A stretch of DNA of 64,000 nucleotides from Pontederia crassipes. Its lineage: Eukaryota; Streptophyta; Magnoliopsida; Commelinales; Pontederiaceae. Positions 12,719-27,700 of this stretch are shown here, one piece after another (position 1 is the first letter of the stretch; each line of letters starts with the position of its first letter). Made by a program: the position numbers and the translations under genes. The stretch covers positions 48,015,696 through 48,079,695 of the forward strand of contig CM060188.1 in NCBI GenBank assembly GCA_030549335.1, written 5' to 3'. The notes beneath the pieces are model-generated. The model saw only the letters and a list, made by a program, of their open reading frames with translations. It was not told the origin of the DNA and searched no databases.

Positions 12719-15700
12719 TTGAGACAGGGTGAACACCAAGTTAGGGTGTCACCCATATATATATCACTGTGGAGAAAAATGTACAAATCTAGCTAAATAT
12801 TGCTTTTTGAGAAGGAAATCTAGCTAAATATTGCTCACTCCAATTTAATCAGCTACTTAAAAGAAAATGAAGAAAAAAAGGTGAAGAAGTTGCACAGAAA
12901 GAAGCAACAAACAAAGAGCATAGTACCTTGTTTCGATGACGATCCATGTAGCTTACATAATCTAATGGCACACGAGCACCATTAGATAATCTAGAAAGAA
13001 CTGAAATGAAACCATCTAAATGTGATATTTCTTCTCCAGCAAATTTCTTAATAATGGCATGACGTGGAACTCCTGCTCGGGAGAGCATATACCTACAGAT
13101 AATCATTTACCATTCAGATTGTGATAAAATATAAACTTCTCATTCCTATCTTCCAATTACCCACATGGAATTGCGCGGTACATTTTTTATTAAAGAAACT
13201 TTGCACTGTGAAGGAAAATTATTATAGCTAATAATAGTATGGCTATCACTGGGTATGCACTAACAGAAATTAGTAAATTATGAAGTTCAGTAAGTAAAAG
13301 ATAGTATGATTCAGAAGTAGAATGATTACCCTGTCTCTGCAACATATACAAGACCACATTCAAAACGAAAGTTTCGAGCCTGTGAATTGAACCAAATGAT
13401 GATATTAGCAAATTCAACAAATGGCATATACCACATTAGTTGGGGGAAGGTTGTCTAGATTCTTATCTTTCACAGTATGCATATTCATGGCACAAAAAAC
13501 AGTCAACGATGCGTTCAAAGAAAAACATTTTCCTGACCTGCTGATAGGAAAGAGGATGAATAACTGCTCCACTCACTTCCAAAAAGTAGTTTGGGGTAAT
13601 TGAATGTAAATCCTGAACCTGATTAGAAAATAAGCACATCAGACCTATCATGCTAAATTGAATGTCATTACCTTCACATGACAAATAGCAACAAGCTGTA
13701 ATGGAAACTTGAGTTTTACCTTCAACTTAATCATTAACGGAGTTCCACCTCTCTCAATATGTAAATTTATTTCACCATCTACATTGTCATCAAGTACTGT
13801 TTCCATTTTAAGGAATTGAGTAACAACCTGAAAGAATGTTATCAACATGTGGTTTCTCATTGAATTGCAGGGATATTAACAAGAACTTAACAAAACTGAT
13901 TGAATCAAACATAAGATATCAAAATCCACTGAAGAAGTTGCAAGAATTTCTATGTTATCAAAGTTCATTAAGGAGAGAAGTGACAGCTCTGCCAAGAGTA
14001 AGATAATAAATACAAATTTCGGAATAACAGAAAACAAATTTGCATTATTGTTTGATTACTCTGTTAAGAAATTTTCCATTGGGAAATGTTAAGGTCATCG
14101 AAAAAGTATTCTTTTATCATAGAAATGCAAATTTGGAACCGAATGGGAAAAAGATTAAAAATTTGGCACAGAAAAGTGAAAGAGGGAAAAGTGCTGTGAG
14201 CTTTTTCATGTGACAGCATGATAAGAAAGGGATAGATAGATACATGTAGGAGGTGATTTTTTCTTCTGGAGAGAAAAAAAGGAGCTGAGAATTATAACAG
14301 CAAAGGAGAGAGAAAAAAGGGAAATATCTGTGAAAGGAATTATACAATCAGGTTTCGCAATTGTCATCCATGTATATATATAGATATATTTGTGAAAGGA
14401 ACGTCATGTACAAAATGTGCTCTCCAGTGGAGAGTGGCTAAAAAAGGGAGATGTCCAGCGATTAACCAAAAACCCACTCCCGCAAAAGAAAAGAAGTGTG
14501 GTGTACAATACTCTCTACCTGACATCGCTCCCCACAAAAAATGACTCGGCCAGATGACCCAGAAACCGGCCAAAAAGGTCGCCACCAAAACATGCCATCA
14601 GCTGTCGTCATCTGTCAAGGGCGTGGAGCTGCCAGAAGGCCTCCAAGGCTGCTGGGAAGGTATCCATGATACTCGTGTGCCTCCAAACTGCTCGTGACAC
14701 TGGGCACTCGAAAGATGAGCGATGTCCTCCTCTGTCTCACCACATAGGACGCATGAGGTATCACTGTGATCCGCCCATCTCGCCCTATATACCTTGGTGA
14801 GAAGTCAGCCTCGAGCATAAACCAAACAAAAATCTTGACTTTCAATGGCACTCGAAATCGCCAGATGAGTCCGTAGTCTGTCCTGAGCTCCTCCAATACA
14901 ATGGTGGGTGGAAGAAAACGAAGGTAGAGGCTGCGAGCTGAGAAAGAATCCGAAAGCCAGATCCACCCGTCCAACCTAGTGGGAACCGGACGGAAGGGGA
15001 TGCTTCTTACTTTTGGAACGGTATCTCGCAGTTGCTCCCTAGTTTGAGACATTTTTTTCTGTCCCGTTCTTGGCCAAGGCGACCTTTCCTCCTTCTGGCA
15101 TCATGATTGGTTTCCTGCAGGGCCATTGCTGCCCACTTCCCCTGTCTCTTTGCTTTGGCTCAAAATAAAAATGCCACAATTGCAGAGGTCTGGGTGGACC
15201 CTTCAGGCTTGGAACTGGGCTGTTGCTCCCCAACTTTCGACAATTCACTTTCTGATCCGCAATTTTCTGAGCTGCTGAACTTAATGAACCTTATCTACCC
15301 TTACAAGCTGAATAACTCCACAAATTATGGCTGGCATTGACCAAAAAGTGTCTTTAGTGTCAAAGATGTATATGTATTTCTTTTTTGGGGCTGGCGGGGG
15401 GGAGTATGCTCACTGACTGTTGGCTAATCTGGAAAACAGGTATCTCTCAAAATCAAAATTTTTATCTTGCTACTGCAGAGAGGACAGATCCCAAGCTCAC
15501 AGGGGTGATGTCTAACCTCCAAATTTTGTAATAATAATTTGGTGGAAGATATGGATCATTTCTTCTTTAATTGCGAGATCTCAAAGAAATCTTGGAATAA
15601 TGCCAACTTCGACTGGATCCCTAATGGTACCAAGGTGGAGTTCTGGACCACCTTCCGATGTGGTGGAACTTCTGGTACGATCATCACCTATCGGTCCCGA

Positions 15701-18700
15701 AGAAATTGTGCTCTTCTCTATGCATTACTTTGGGCTATCTGGTTGCAGCAGAATAAAACTGTCTTCTAGAATGATAGATTCTTAGTGGAAAACATCCTTA
15801 GTCGTGCTTTTTTTTGTACAATAAATGGGGCTTTTTTTGGCACACTTCTGATGGCTCTCTTGTAAACTTGGACTCTTTTCTAAGGCAGTTTAACACATGG
15901 GTTTGGATGATTAACAATCTGGTTAATCATCTTTTTCCCCTCTCAAGAAAAAGATTAGAATTTAACACAAACCTTACTTTCACAATGGTCTAACAAGAAA
16001 AGAACAGTTTTTTTCAACTGAAAAAAAAAAGAACAAATTATCAAAACAGTATATCAAAACAATCTATGCAAACTGATTGTAAGTTGGTAAGACGTTCTAT
16101 TTCCAAAGTCTTCTATCAGGAAGCATGGGAATTTCTAAAGTTCGAAACAGTCCAGCTCAGGACAAACATTCAGCTTTGTTTCTTTTGAACATTTGTCTTA
16201 TGCTGCTATACTACCTCAGGAGATCAGTAATCCAGAATTTGATCGGGATGGATCTAGTTTCAAGACCACGGAAAATCAAATGAACCAGGATGAAACTTGT
16301 GGCCTTTTAGCAGCGTATACATTGGCACATCTCTGAAGTCATATAAGTGGCTATTTGTCCATGGAGGTGCTTCAGTAAAAAATTGCAGTGCTTTACATAT
16401 CGGCTTACCATAAGATGCACGGTAACCATAGATGGTCACCTTCTCCTGCAACAGCTGTGAATTCTTCCAGCTGCCTGTTGTCAAGCTGGCCAGTTTGCAG
16501 TGGAAACATAACCAGGCAGTCAACAATTTCATGGAAAGTTCATGATAAACAACCAGGCAGCAGAGGCTGGGCAGTTGTACATAATACCATTATACCAATT
16601 CATAGAACAACCAGTTGTAAGTTTACATGGTATGGTAGGTTAGATGCCAACTATTACACATGGCAGGTAGATCTAGATTCTACACAGAGAACATTATATA
16701 TCCTTTTTCCCTTTATGGAAAGGCATTGAAGGACGGTGAAAGGTCAACGGTAGCTTTCGGATAGAGATAAAGTGTAAGGCATATTTGTCTGATTACAAGA
16801 TCTTGAAAGACATCCTTTTATCTTTTAAGAAAATATGTAGTCAATTCTCTTTGTTCTTTCTTTCAGTTATGCTCATGGACTGTGGCTAGCCATATAACTC
16901 AGAAATGGGTACTGCAAGCTATATATGGATCAGAATCAGGACCATCATAAGAAAATATACAATAAGTCAGGGAAATCATAAGAAAAAATGCAGTAAGTAG
17001 CATGTGCAGAAACAATCAGGAATATTATATTGGAGCAGATGATCTGAATACCGAACAACTATAAAGAATATTCTTCCTAAAGAACTTGGTGTATTGTATC
17101 ATGTTATTACCTAATTATCAACAATGCAAATCAAAGATGCATATTTCTAAGTTGAACTTTACCTCATCATTAACGTGAACAAGTACATCTCCCGGTTCCA
17201 ACTTCTTATGCGCAGGACCACCAGGCACCTACATGTGTCAAAGACAATCGAACGGTCTTTTTTAAAAAAAATAAACCTCTTATTCTACAAAATATCTCAA
17301 AGATCATTATGCAGATTGTATAATCTTTTCTGAGGGTGAGATAATTGCAAAATTACTAACCACTGAATCAACAACCAACATTCCAGTCTCACCCACATGA
17401 GAAAGAAGTCTCACCATCTGATTAAGAATATAACAGACATGATTAAGCATGTAAAGATTAGCAAATAAAAAACAGAAGTCACATTTCAATTCGTTAGAAA
17501 GAAATTGTAAACTTGATGTCAGTCTGACTGCCTGTCAGAACCAGAATAGGGTGGCAATATCGGATATAAATACATATCAGTATAGTACAACAACAACAAC
17601 AACAAAGCCTTATCCCACTAGGTGGGGTCGGCTACATGGATCATACGACGCCATTCCGCTCTATTCGTTGATCCATGTTCATGAGATTCGACAGGGTTTT
17701 ACGCTGGCTGTCGGGGCCTAACACAACCCTTCTCCTTTATCCGGGCTTGGGACCGGCTATAAAACATAGGCGGAGTTATCGACCATGTTCACTTTCGTTT
17801 AATTTTAAAATATATTCTCATTTCAAAAAATAAAAGCCTCGTGCAACGATAGAGGGGACAACCCCCCTCTCCTCTCCTCTCCTTGCTCAAGAGAGGAAGA
17901 GGGGGGTTGATCCCTGCTCTCCTCAGGATGGAAGAGAGAGGGTTGAGGGGTGGCAGCTTGATACGAACAGAGAATACAACTAAAATAAAACTAGGATAAC
18001 TATTATTAATAATAAAAGTGCAAGAATATTAAATACAATTACTACTAATAACTTGTCAATTCGAGATGACAAATCTCCATAAGTCCGTATGGAGTGGACC
18101 AAACTCCAATTACATAATTGATCAACACATTTCAAAGGCTTCCCTAAATCTAAAACCCATGCATGTATTTATAACATGCAAATATAACTAACTACCCACT
18201 ACTTTTTTTTTCTGAGGAGAACTACCCACTACTTTCTTAACTAGCATGTATTTTTAACATGCAAATATAACTAACTACCCACTACTTTTTTTTTTTCTGA
18301 GGAGAACTACCCACTACTTTCTTAACTAGCCACTAATTCATACAACTTCTAACTAACCCACTATTTAATTAACCAGCCACTAACTAATACAAAGTGGTGC
18401 CTTATCACAGCTCCATTTTTCTTTCTCCCCGCTAAAGAGAGACCCCACCACCGCCTTTTTAAAAATTTTAATGCTTCCCTATTTTAAATGACAACATGGA
18501 GGAACCTCATCTTTAAGCAGCAAGGGCTGATGTAGTGGAAAGAGAAATTTGTCCACGTACACACGGTAAGTGGAAAACCGACACTAGCAGGTCAAGATGA
18601 CCGTATGTGCAAAATTTAAAAAGTTGAATGGTTCTTTAGTTACAACTAGTTTGATGACCATGTTGAGAAAGTGAGCAAAGTTGAATGATCATACATGAAA

Positions 18701-21700
18701 TATACTCTACAGTTGCGCCTAGCATTCTCATTGATCTTAGCAATTCACTTGTTTTACCACACTTAGAGATAAGCGGGAGAGGCTATAGGATCTAAGAGTA
18801 AGAACAGTCATCAAAACTCACATTTCTACTTTTATTAGGTTTTCTTGGTTCCTGATGTGATTAAGCATACTATCTTTATCAGATCACTTCAATCATACTA
18901 TTTTTCTTTTATGAAGGGTACTTCAATCATACTATGCATCCAGGACTTGGACCAATTTTGATGTAATGATTGTCGCAAAGTGTTACATATAGCCACACAA
19001 TTCCATAGCTTGTAATACAAGCTAGAAATTTAAGGAATAAATATCAATTTTCTTGTCCATAATACTGCCTTAAAACTTGTGATGGAAGTTCGAAGTGCTT
19101 ATCAGTGTCGTCAATATTTACTTCCCCTCCTTAGCCCTTGCCCGAAACAAGGCCTAAGAGCCCTATATTTTTTTTAGTCATGAGAGTTCCAAATTTCTCC
19201 GGTGCCTTCATAACAAAACAAGTTCTATTTTTGTCTGTTCCTGGAACTTTTTATACAATTCTGTTCTGCATCATTATACTATTTTTATGTGCTTCTCAAG
19301 TTGGATGGTGAACTGCAGAAATAACCGGAACATGATTGACATAATGAACTCGATGTGCACCTGAAACTCTGGAAATTGATCAATTTTGAAAATGTGAAAT
19401 AGTAAGACATCACAGGTGGACATATAAGTAACCAAGACAAGATTCCAAGTGACATAACATAAACATACTTTGAACATTATGACACTCGCCAAAATTGTCA
19501 ATGATGTAAACATCACATAATATATTGGTGATACAACAGCTGTGTTGAATGTATCAAGAGCCTTGTTCAAATAATTCATTTGAACAAATTTCACATAGTA
19601 TAAATACTTATCAGTATAGTATCCTCAAGAAATTCAAATGTTATACTTCAAGTATTAAATGACCAAATTTCACATCAATTCCCAAGGATTCTAATCCAAT
19701 AAGAGTACTATTGAAAGAGATGAGCTATACATGTCAACAAGTAACTTGCCTTCTCTGTTTCAGTTTGCAGCCCAAGTCTCCGAGTTTCATCGAATCCCTT
19801 GTGCAGATATGTCACCTGAGTGTTACATACGGGAACAAAAGAATGTTAAATAATGTACTATATATGTGAACACAAGCAGATCTATCTATTTTTGCATTTC
19901 TCAGAACTCTCTTAGCAACCCTGACTAGCTAAGCAAAAAAGGAAACTTATATGTCTGTCATTTGAAGCTAAGCGATCTGTCTAATGAATCATGTTCCAAG
20001 AGCTTCCAGACTCGGAAGATAACACATTTTTTTGCATTAAATATGGGATCTTACCTTTGTTTTCCTTTTCATCCTATGAGATATTGGACAAAAAACTTAA
20101 CTAAATTTATGAAGATAAAAAGAGTTTCATAGGCAACACAAATTCTCACCCGGGCTAGAATCCCTTTTATGTCTCCCATGGCTTAAAGTGAAAGCACCAG
20201 TCTCTCAAGTAGGGGTGTTCACCGGGTCGGGTCAACCCGTGAACCCGATGACCCGACCCGACCCAAACTAGTTTGGGTCAGGTTGGGGTCCGACCCGACC
20301 CGAACTCGACCCAACCAGGGGTCTAGTCGCGTACGGGTTGGATTTTTCCAACCTGAGACCACCCGACCCGACCCGATCAACCCGAATTTTTAATTTTTTT
20401 TTCTTTTTTTATTCAAAGTAATCCCCTTGAATCAGCCAAAGACATTCCTATACAATAACATCCTTATCCAACAACACTCATAGCATTGTCTTAGACGACT
20501 CGGAGCCAAATATGTAACCTTTTTGTTTAAAGAATTTATAATTGGCTTTTAGCCCCTTTCAAGCCTATAGTTGATGGAATCTACATAAGATATATCTCCA
20601 TTCCACCATTAATCGTAATCAAAAGATATATCTCCATTCACACCATCAATCATAATCCTTCTTATACCGATCAACCATGCCAAGTCCCCTTTCTGACTGA
20701 AGTCAGATGCGCAGCAAAGCTTCGCACTCTGATCAACACCCTGCCGATCACATACTTGGGCCTTCCCCTCCAATACCGTCACACCAGCTCCAGGGGATGG
20801 ACCCTGGCTATTGAATGTATGGAGCATAGGCTGCATGGCTGGAGTTCGAGGCTTCTATCGCGTGGTGGTCGCCTCATTTTGTTCCAGTCCGTTCTCTCGT
20901 TGCTCCCATATATTATGTCAATGTTCCAGCTGCCTACCCAAGAAATGAGATGGCTGGACTCTCTGAGCAGAAGAATCTTCTACGTGGAGCCTCAACCTTT
21001 TGGCAGGGGGTGCACCGCTTGTATCACTGGTGGGTCCATTCATGGTTCGTTCACTTGGCTCCAAGGCAGCCTTCTTCTAGCAGCATGATTGGCTTCTTGG
21101 GGGATCATTAGTTGTGTCTTTTCCACAATTATGGGCCTTGGCGATGCTCCAGAACGCTAAGGTCGTGTAGACCTGGTTGGAAGTCGGTGGCCCAAGCACC
21201 ATGTCTTGGATCCTTCTCTTCAATTTTCCACTCTGAGATCAGCGTTTTTCAAAGCTCCTGCCAGTTCATCAATGGATTGCCCCTTTCCGATCGGACCCCT
21301 CCCGGATGGATGGGTGTGGATTTCCAAGTCCTCAGCTCGTAGCCTCTACCTCCATTTCCTACCTACTATCTCGATCACGGACTCACTTAGGGTGGACTGC
21401 AAGTTCATATGGAGCTCCCGTGGGTCTCTTTAAGTGAAGATCTTTCCTTAACTTATGAGGCGCAACAAGATTCTTACTAGAGTATACAGCACGAGATGGG
21501 TGCCCAACACACACACTAGTGTGCTGAGGCAGAGCCGCAGAGGGGGACCTATTCTTCGGCCGCTCCATGTCTTGGGAGGTTGAGTTGCAAAGGAGCTTCA
21601 TGGGTGCTTTCCCTTCAACATCTGTGATATTTTGGCACTCTCTCTGAGCCCTCGACAACGAGGTACAGAGTTAGAGAGCATCATTGGCGACCTTTCTGGC

Positions 21701-24700
21701 TGGTGCCTAGGCTATTTGGCTCCAGGGTAACAGGGTCATTTGTTGAAAGGGAGAGATGTTATGTTGATAGTATTGTACGCGATACTTCTTTGCTTCATCG
21801 GGAGTGGGGTTTTGGTTAACAAATATACATTTCTCCTTTATTTTTCCGCTCTTTCCTTGAGAGCATGAACATGTACATGTTCATCGTTTCATAGTGATAT
21901 ATATACATTGATGTCACCTCACCTAAAATTTGGTGATCCTTTTTCCCCTAAACAAATCCTTTCCTTTTATTTTGAAAAAGGGAAATGATGACTGCTGAGA
22001 TTGGATAGCGATCAAACTCGTAGTAATGAAACTGAAATCTATGAAATAAACAAGTGAATAAGGAGAAGCAAACAAAAAGCTCAAGATATGGATACCCACA
22101 AAGAACCATGGTTGTTAGGACCAATCTCTATGACGACCCTGAGTGAATCTAAAATATGATGGAACCAGTCAAACCCATTCAAAAAGCGGCTGAATCAGCT
22201 GGTTTAAGTAGCCAACCAGTTCAGCTGGAACATCCAAAAAAGGAAATGGTAAACATGTGCTGTGGGGTTGTGGGGAGTAATTCGGCCAGAGTAAAATTCG
22301 ACAGTTAAAAAAACCCTTGAAGGTTTCAGGCCTTCCAGCCATCCCTTTTTCTTTTTCCTTTTTTTTTTATTTCGCAGTTCATATTTTTTGTATATTTCTT
22401 TATATCACTTGGTACAAGTAGATTAGTTAATATGATTTGAGAGTAAATTTTATTTTTCTTTTATATTTAATCATGTATTTCTATTTTGTGATCTATGTTA
22501 CACACTATCTTTTATTAATATCATTTTAGTATTAACCCATCTGACCATCGGGCCAACCTATCCGAACCAGAAATTTCTCTTAGTCAACGATTCCAACAAC
22601 CTTGCAAAGAACTATTCAAATTCCCTGTTCGTAACTAAAAAAGAGATGGTGTACAATATTATTACAAGTACCACCTCTCTCACCCTTGGTTACATTATAA
22701 CCATATACCCTAAAAGGCATCTAGTAATATCATCAATGTTCAGGAACGGATGTCAGTTTCCATGTGTGCCGAATGCCCAAATTGAATTTCAAAGAGATGT
22801 TGCACACAGGATGGATCCACATCTATGCACTATGCACGATGATATCCTCGAAAAACAAATGCGTAATGTCCTCCTTTGCCGACCTGCACCCTTTTGTTAC
22901 TAAAATTCATTGACAATGTATGCATAAACCCCCAAGTCAACCTCAATGGCAAGGCAAAACTTATTATAAGCATCCATCACAAATAAGCCTACTAGAGTCA
23001 TAGAATTAGGTGTGTAATTTGTCCAAATTAGACCAGTTAGACATTTCATGGCATTCAATCTGTGGATAGATCTGACTGCCACCTCTCACCAATACATCTC
23101 AGGTATGTTGGTTGCCGATCACATTTTATTACCAATTTACCACCTCCTCCACTCCTTTTTGCATATCAAACTTCCGCTTTAAGTAATGATCTATTTTTCC
23201 CCTCCTTTACTTTGTGGTTCATTACCTTCGTTGCTTTCTTTATCATCCCAAGAACTTGGTTCACTGCTCAATAAATTTCCCTCCATTGGAAGCTCGACCA
23301 GCATTTTCTAGTGCAGTCAAATAATCTGGGTTTCATAAAACTCCGCTGAACTATGATCAAATCCCAGACTCCACAAAAGAAAGCAAATAAGTCCTGGCAT
23401 CAACTAGCACCTTGTTTTCCAATTTTTATATAATTTCCAGTTTAATAAACACCATTGTTACCCTTCTACAGAGAAGAAAAAGGGGTGGTGTCCCTGCCCC
23501 CACCTCGGCAGGGGGCAACATCCCTCCCCTCTTTCATCTTTTTATTCTTTAAGAATATAAAAGGATAAAATGACAGCTGATAAAGGAAAAAAAGATGTAA
23601 AAACACCATATATAGTTTAGGGTCCTATGTGTGTGATATATTATTGTTAGTGGATGTAGAAATGACTTATCTGATATCATTGACAAAAACTTCAAGATTC
23701 ATAATTGTCAAGTATAAAAATTAAGACACAAGAGATTATGGTAAGTATTTGATGATGTCTCATGTGTATGAAAATTTTAAATTCAGTCATTATATCAAAT
23801 GTTAAAATGATTAAAATGAAATATAGATATTTCAAAAGTATAAACTATAGAACAAGGATAAAAGAACTCAAAACCATCTTTCATTCCTTTATGTACTTGT
23901 ATATATAGTGAAATAAATCATTTTCAGTACGATATCATCTGAGACACTAGACCCGCTTTTCCAAAAAGTAAAGGACTTGTTTCAAGTGGTAAATGTTTTA
24001 TAAGGAGATGGTCCTAACCGCACTGAACATGATTAATAAGATCGAATGTAAGAAGCCAAACCCTTGCATAAGCTTAGGAAAAACAAACCTGAAGCGTACC
24101 ACGAGGAATTGTAAAAGTGTTTAATTTGCTTCCAAATGTATTCCAGCTATTCTGAATTAAAGTTAATGCCCTAACAACCTGCACGCCATTTAGCAATGGA
24201 AAATCTGAGAATGTTTGCAACGAAAAGAAAAGGACACAGAAGTACTTTTTGAGATGCAGCTTACTAATGAATGTTTGATTATCAAACTACAATTGCAAAT
24301 TGTTGAAATTGATGTGCTGACCAGTTTTCCTAAAAACTTAAGCCATTAGGAAGAACAATATTAATGTTTTTATATTCTTAACACTCCCCCTCACATGTGG
24401 ACTGCTGATAACTTTGGTCTAGTCCAGCCCATCATGTGGACAACAAAGGGAAGAAAATACTTTTTTTAACAAGAGCTTAACGAGGTTTGAACTCTTGGCC
24501 TCTGGCTCTAATACAACGTTAAATTTGATGTGCTAACCAGTTTTCCTAAAAGCTTCAGCCTTTAGGAAAAACAACATCATTGATTTTATATTCTTAACAC
24601 AAAGAATAGATTTTAAAATAAATCCACAAAAACACATGAGAATGTTATTGTTAACTGAAATATTAAAGGATACTGTTAACACCAGTTCATTTTATGTTCT

Positions 24701-27700
24701 CAAGAATGCATGTGCTATGGAAAAAGGCCCTAAATGCTTAACTAAGATCACAACACCCATGAATTCTTCAGCAGTCTATGGACCGCAAAACTTTCGATTA
24801 GTGCAGTGTCTATCTCTAGTATTTAAAGCAGTGCAGGATGCCATGTCGCTAGAAATAATGATCAAATACACTGAAATAACCTCTGAAACTTGTTATTGGT
24901 TGAATAGATGATGTTTGAGATAAAGATAATTCTGAAACAGCATTTTCAAAGCAGCATAGACATAAGATAATTTCATGTGGAATATTACAACTGAAAAGTC
25001 CTATTACGTAAATTATTGCATTATCATCCAAGGGCACTATGCATAAATGGTACAGAACCATCAAAATGGTAATAGACTATATCCTATCAATCATGTGAAT
25101 ATCCAATGCTTCACTTAGCATTCGAAAATAGAAAAATCAATAGCATAAAAAATATTTTTATATGGCTTGAAACAAATATTGAATGGAAGATGAAGCATCG
25201 TAGTCAAAGTTAGATAGAACACCAACTCGATCTAAATGAAGAAAAAATGCTGAAGCACTCGAAGATTTTCCCCCAGCATTTAATGCAACAGCTCTTCCAT
25301 TGCAATCAATGACTGGTGAACCACTAGAACCTCCTTTAGTTCCTGATGCTGCCTACAAAAGAAAGTTCAACCATTACTTGTGGACCCTAACCAAAAATAC
25401 AGTGTAAAAATAACAAACAAATCACACAGAAGATACCATACAAGGAGATATAAAATTTGTGTAATATGATAATACAACTAATAATACATAACAAGTTACA
25501 AAATAATACCATAGAAGGAGATAGAAAATTTGTGTAATATGGTAATACAACTAATACATAACAACTAACAAAAGAATGGCAAACAGAGGAATTTATATTG
25601 TCTCAAATGGAACAACCAGAATGAACTAAAAGCTTGCTACATACAAACGCAGCAAATAGAGAAATGTATATTTTCTCAAATGGAACAATCAGAAAGAACT
25701 AAAAGCTTGCAACATAAGTACGTGCGTACACACACATTTATATTAAGGTGCAGAACGTTAAGAACAATAGGTGTGAACCAGGATACTGTAATGTCTGACT
25801 GCAGAAAATGTTAATTATAGTGTGCGTTCTTCGCACCTAGTTTTGTTTGCGACCTACCCTAACTATATATATGTATACATACAAAGATATTACACTCTAA
25901 CTATAGTTGCATGTCAGATATGTCCTGGAAGTAATGGGCTTCAATTTCAATACAGCCTTCTACTTGTTTAGGATCTATCACATAGGACTATATTTTTTAA
26001 AAAAATATTTTTTTTTAGGATCCTGTTGCTTTTAGTTCCACGTTGATTGAAAGAGAAAAATATGATTGCAGCATTTGGCATATCCAATTGTATTAAAAGT
26101 CGATTGTCATAGGCTCTGGAAAAAAGAACTATTGTATATAGAATGTACAAGTATAGGGGGAACCAAAATACTAATGGGGTGAACAATCAAGTGTGGGCAT
26201 AATCGCAAAAAGGGTTATTTCCTTAAACCCCCTTTGAACCATTGCATTTTTTTTAGTTTTAACCCCCATTTAACCTTAAATGTTTGCTGTTCGGACAGTG
26301 CAGTCCATCCATTTGCTTTCGTCTAGTTTACCATCAATTTTGATTCCTTTTAATTTAGTAAATGACCATTTTGTCCTTGATATTAAAAACAAAAAAAAAA
26401 TCCTACCTTCTTTCTCCCTCCCCTATAGTTCTCTTTCTCTCTCGATGCCCTACGGGCCTCTCTATCTCTTCCTCATGCAGCTCTGCCTCCCCTCTCCTCT
26501 TCTCACACAGCTCTCTCGCAACGTGGGGTGTAGGGCACATCGCCATTTTGTGGCAACATCACCACATTCTTCTTGGCCTTCCTCCCCAGGAGGTCCTCCA
26601 AGATGCTGACCATCTTGGCCATCGGTACAGGTACTGGCAAGATGCTGACCATCTTGGCCATCTTCCCCCAGGAGGTCCTCCCAGAATGTAAGAAGCCAAA
26701 CCATCTTGCCCTGTACGGTCTTGTGAGGATTGTACCACATAAGCCAAGCAAAAATCTTGACTTTAAGCGGCACCCCGATGGGCCAAATGAGTCTGAAATA
26801 GGGCTGGCCGGGAGGAAACGAAGATATAGGTTGCGCACAGTAAAGGTCTCAGAAATTCACACCCAAGCATCGGCCAGGGAGGAGTCTGACTGAAATTGGG
26901 GCAATCCGCTAATGAAGGGCCAAAATCTCCGTAAAGCGCCTGTCAGAAAGACCAAACCTGAATGTGGGGGTCCACCAACCGGTGCCAGGACCACCCGACG
27001 CGCCCAATGAGTTTGAAATCGGCCTAGAGAGTGTCCGAAATCAAGCTGGCCGGGAGGAAGCGAAGATATAGGCTGCACGCAGAAAGATCTCAAAAATCCA
27101 TACCCATGCATCGGCCCGAGAGGAGTCCGACTGAAATGGGGCAATCTGTTAATGAAGGGCCAAAAGCTCCGTAATGCACCTGTCAGAAAGACCAGACTTG
27201 AGTCGGGGTCCACGAACCTGTGCCAGGACCACCGGACTCTGACCATAAAGAATCAGGCTGTGCTGAAAGAGCCAATAAGTGAGGGAAAGAAGCCGCCGGT
27301 GACCCAGGTTGCTCGTCATGGTGCCAAAAAGAGAAAGTCTCACCGCCGCCAAGCGAGGGGACCAAATACGCCAAATCAGGGAAAGGAGAGCAGCGACACC
27401 CTGCCAAAACACGGAGGCCCCACGAGGAAAAACAGCTCTAGAGTCCCAAGAGAGGTCAGTGCCAAAGGCTGTCCTAAGGACCATAATCTGCCCAACCCAC
27501 TGGGCGAGGATAACAGAGTTCACGAACACCTAGTCCTCCCTAAGAGGTGGGGCGGCAGATGGTCTGCCACAATACAAGATGAATGTCCCTCCAATCTATG
27601 GCGCTCCCCTGCTAGAAAAATCTGCTCTGCACAGACTCAAGTTGTCTCCTAACCTGATGTGGCATCCGAAGCACAAACATGTAGTAGATCGACAGGGCAA

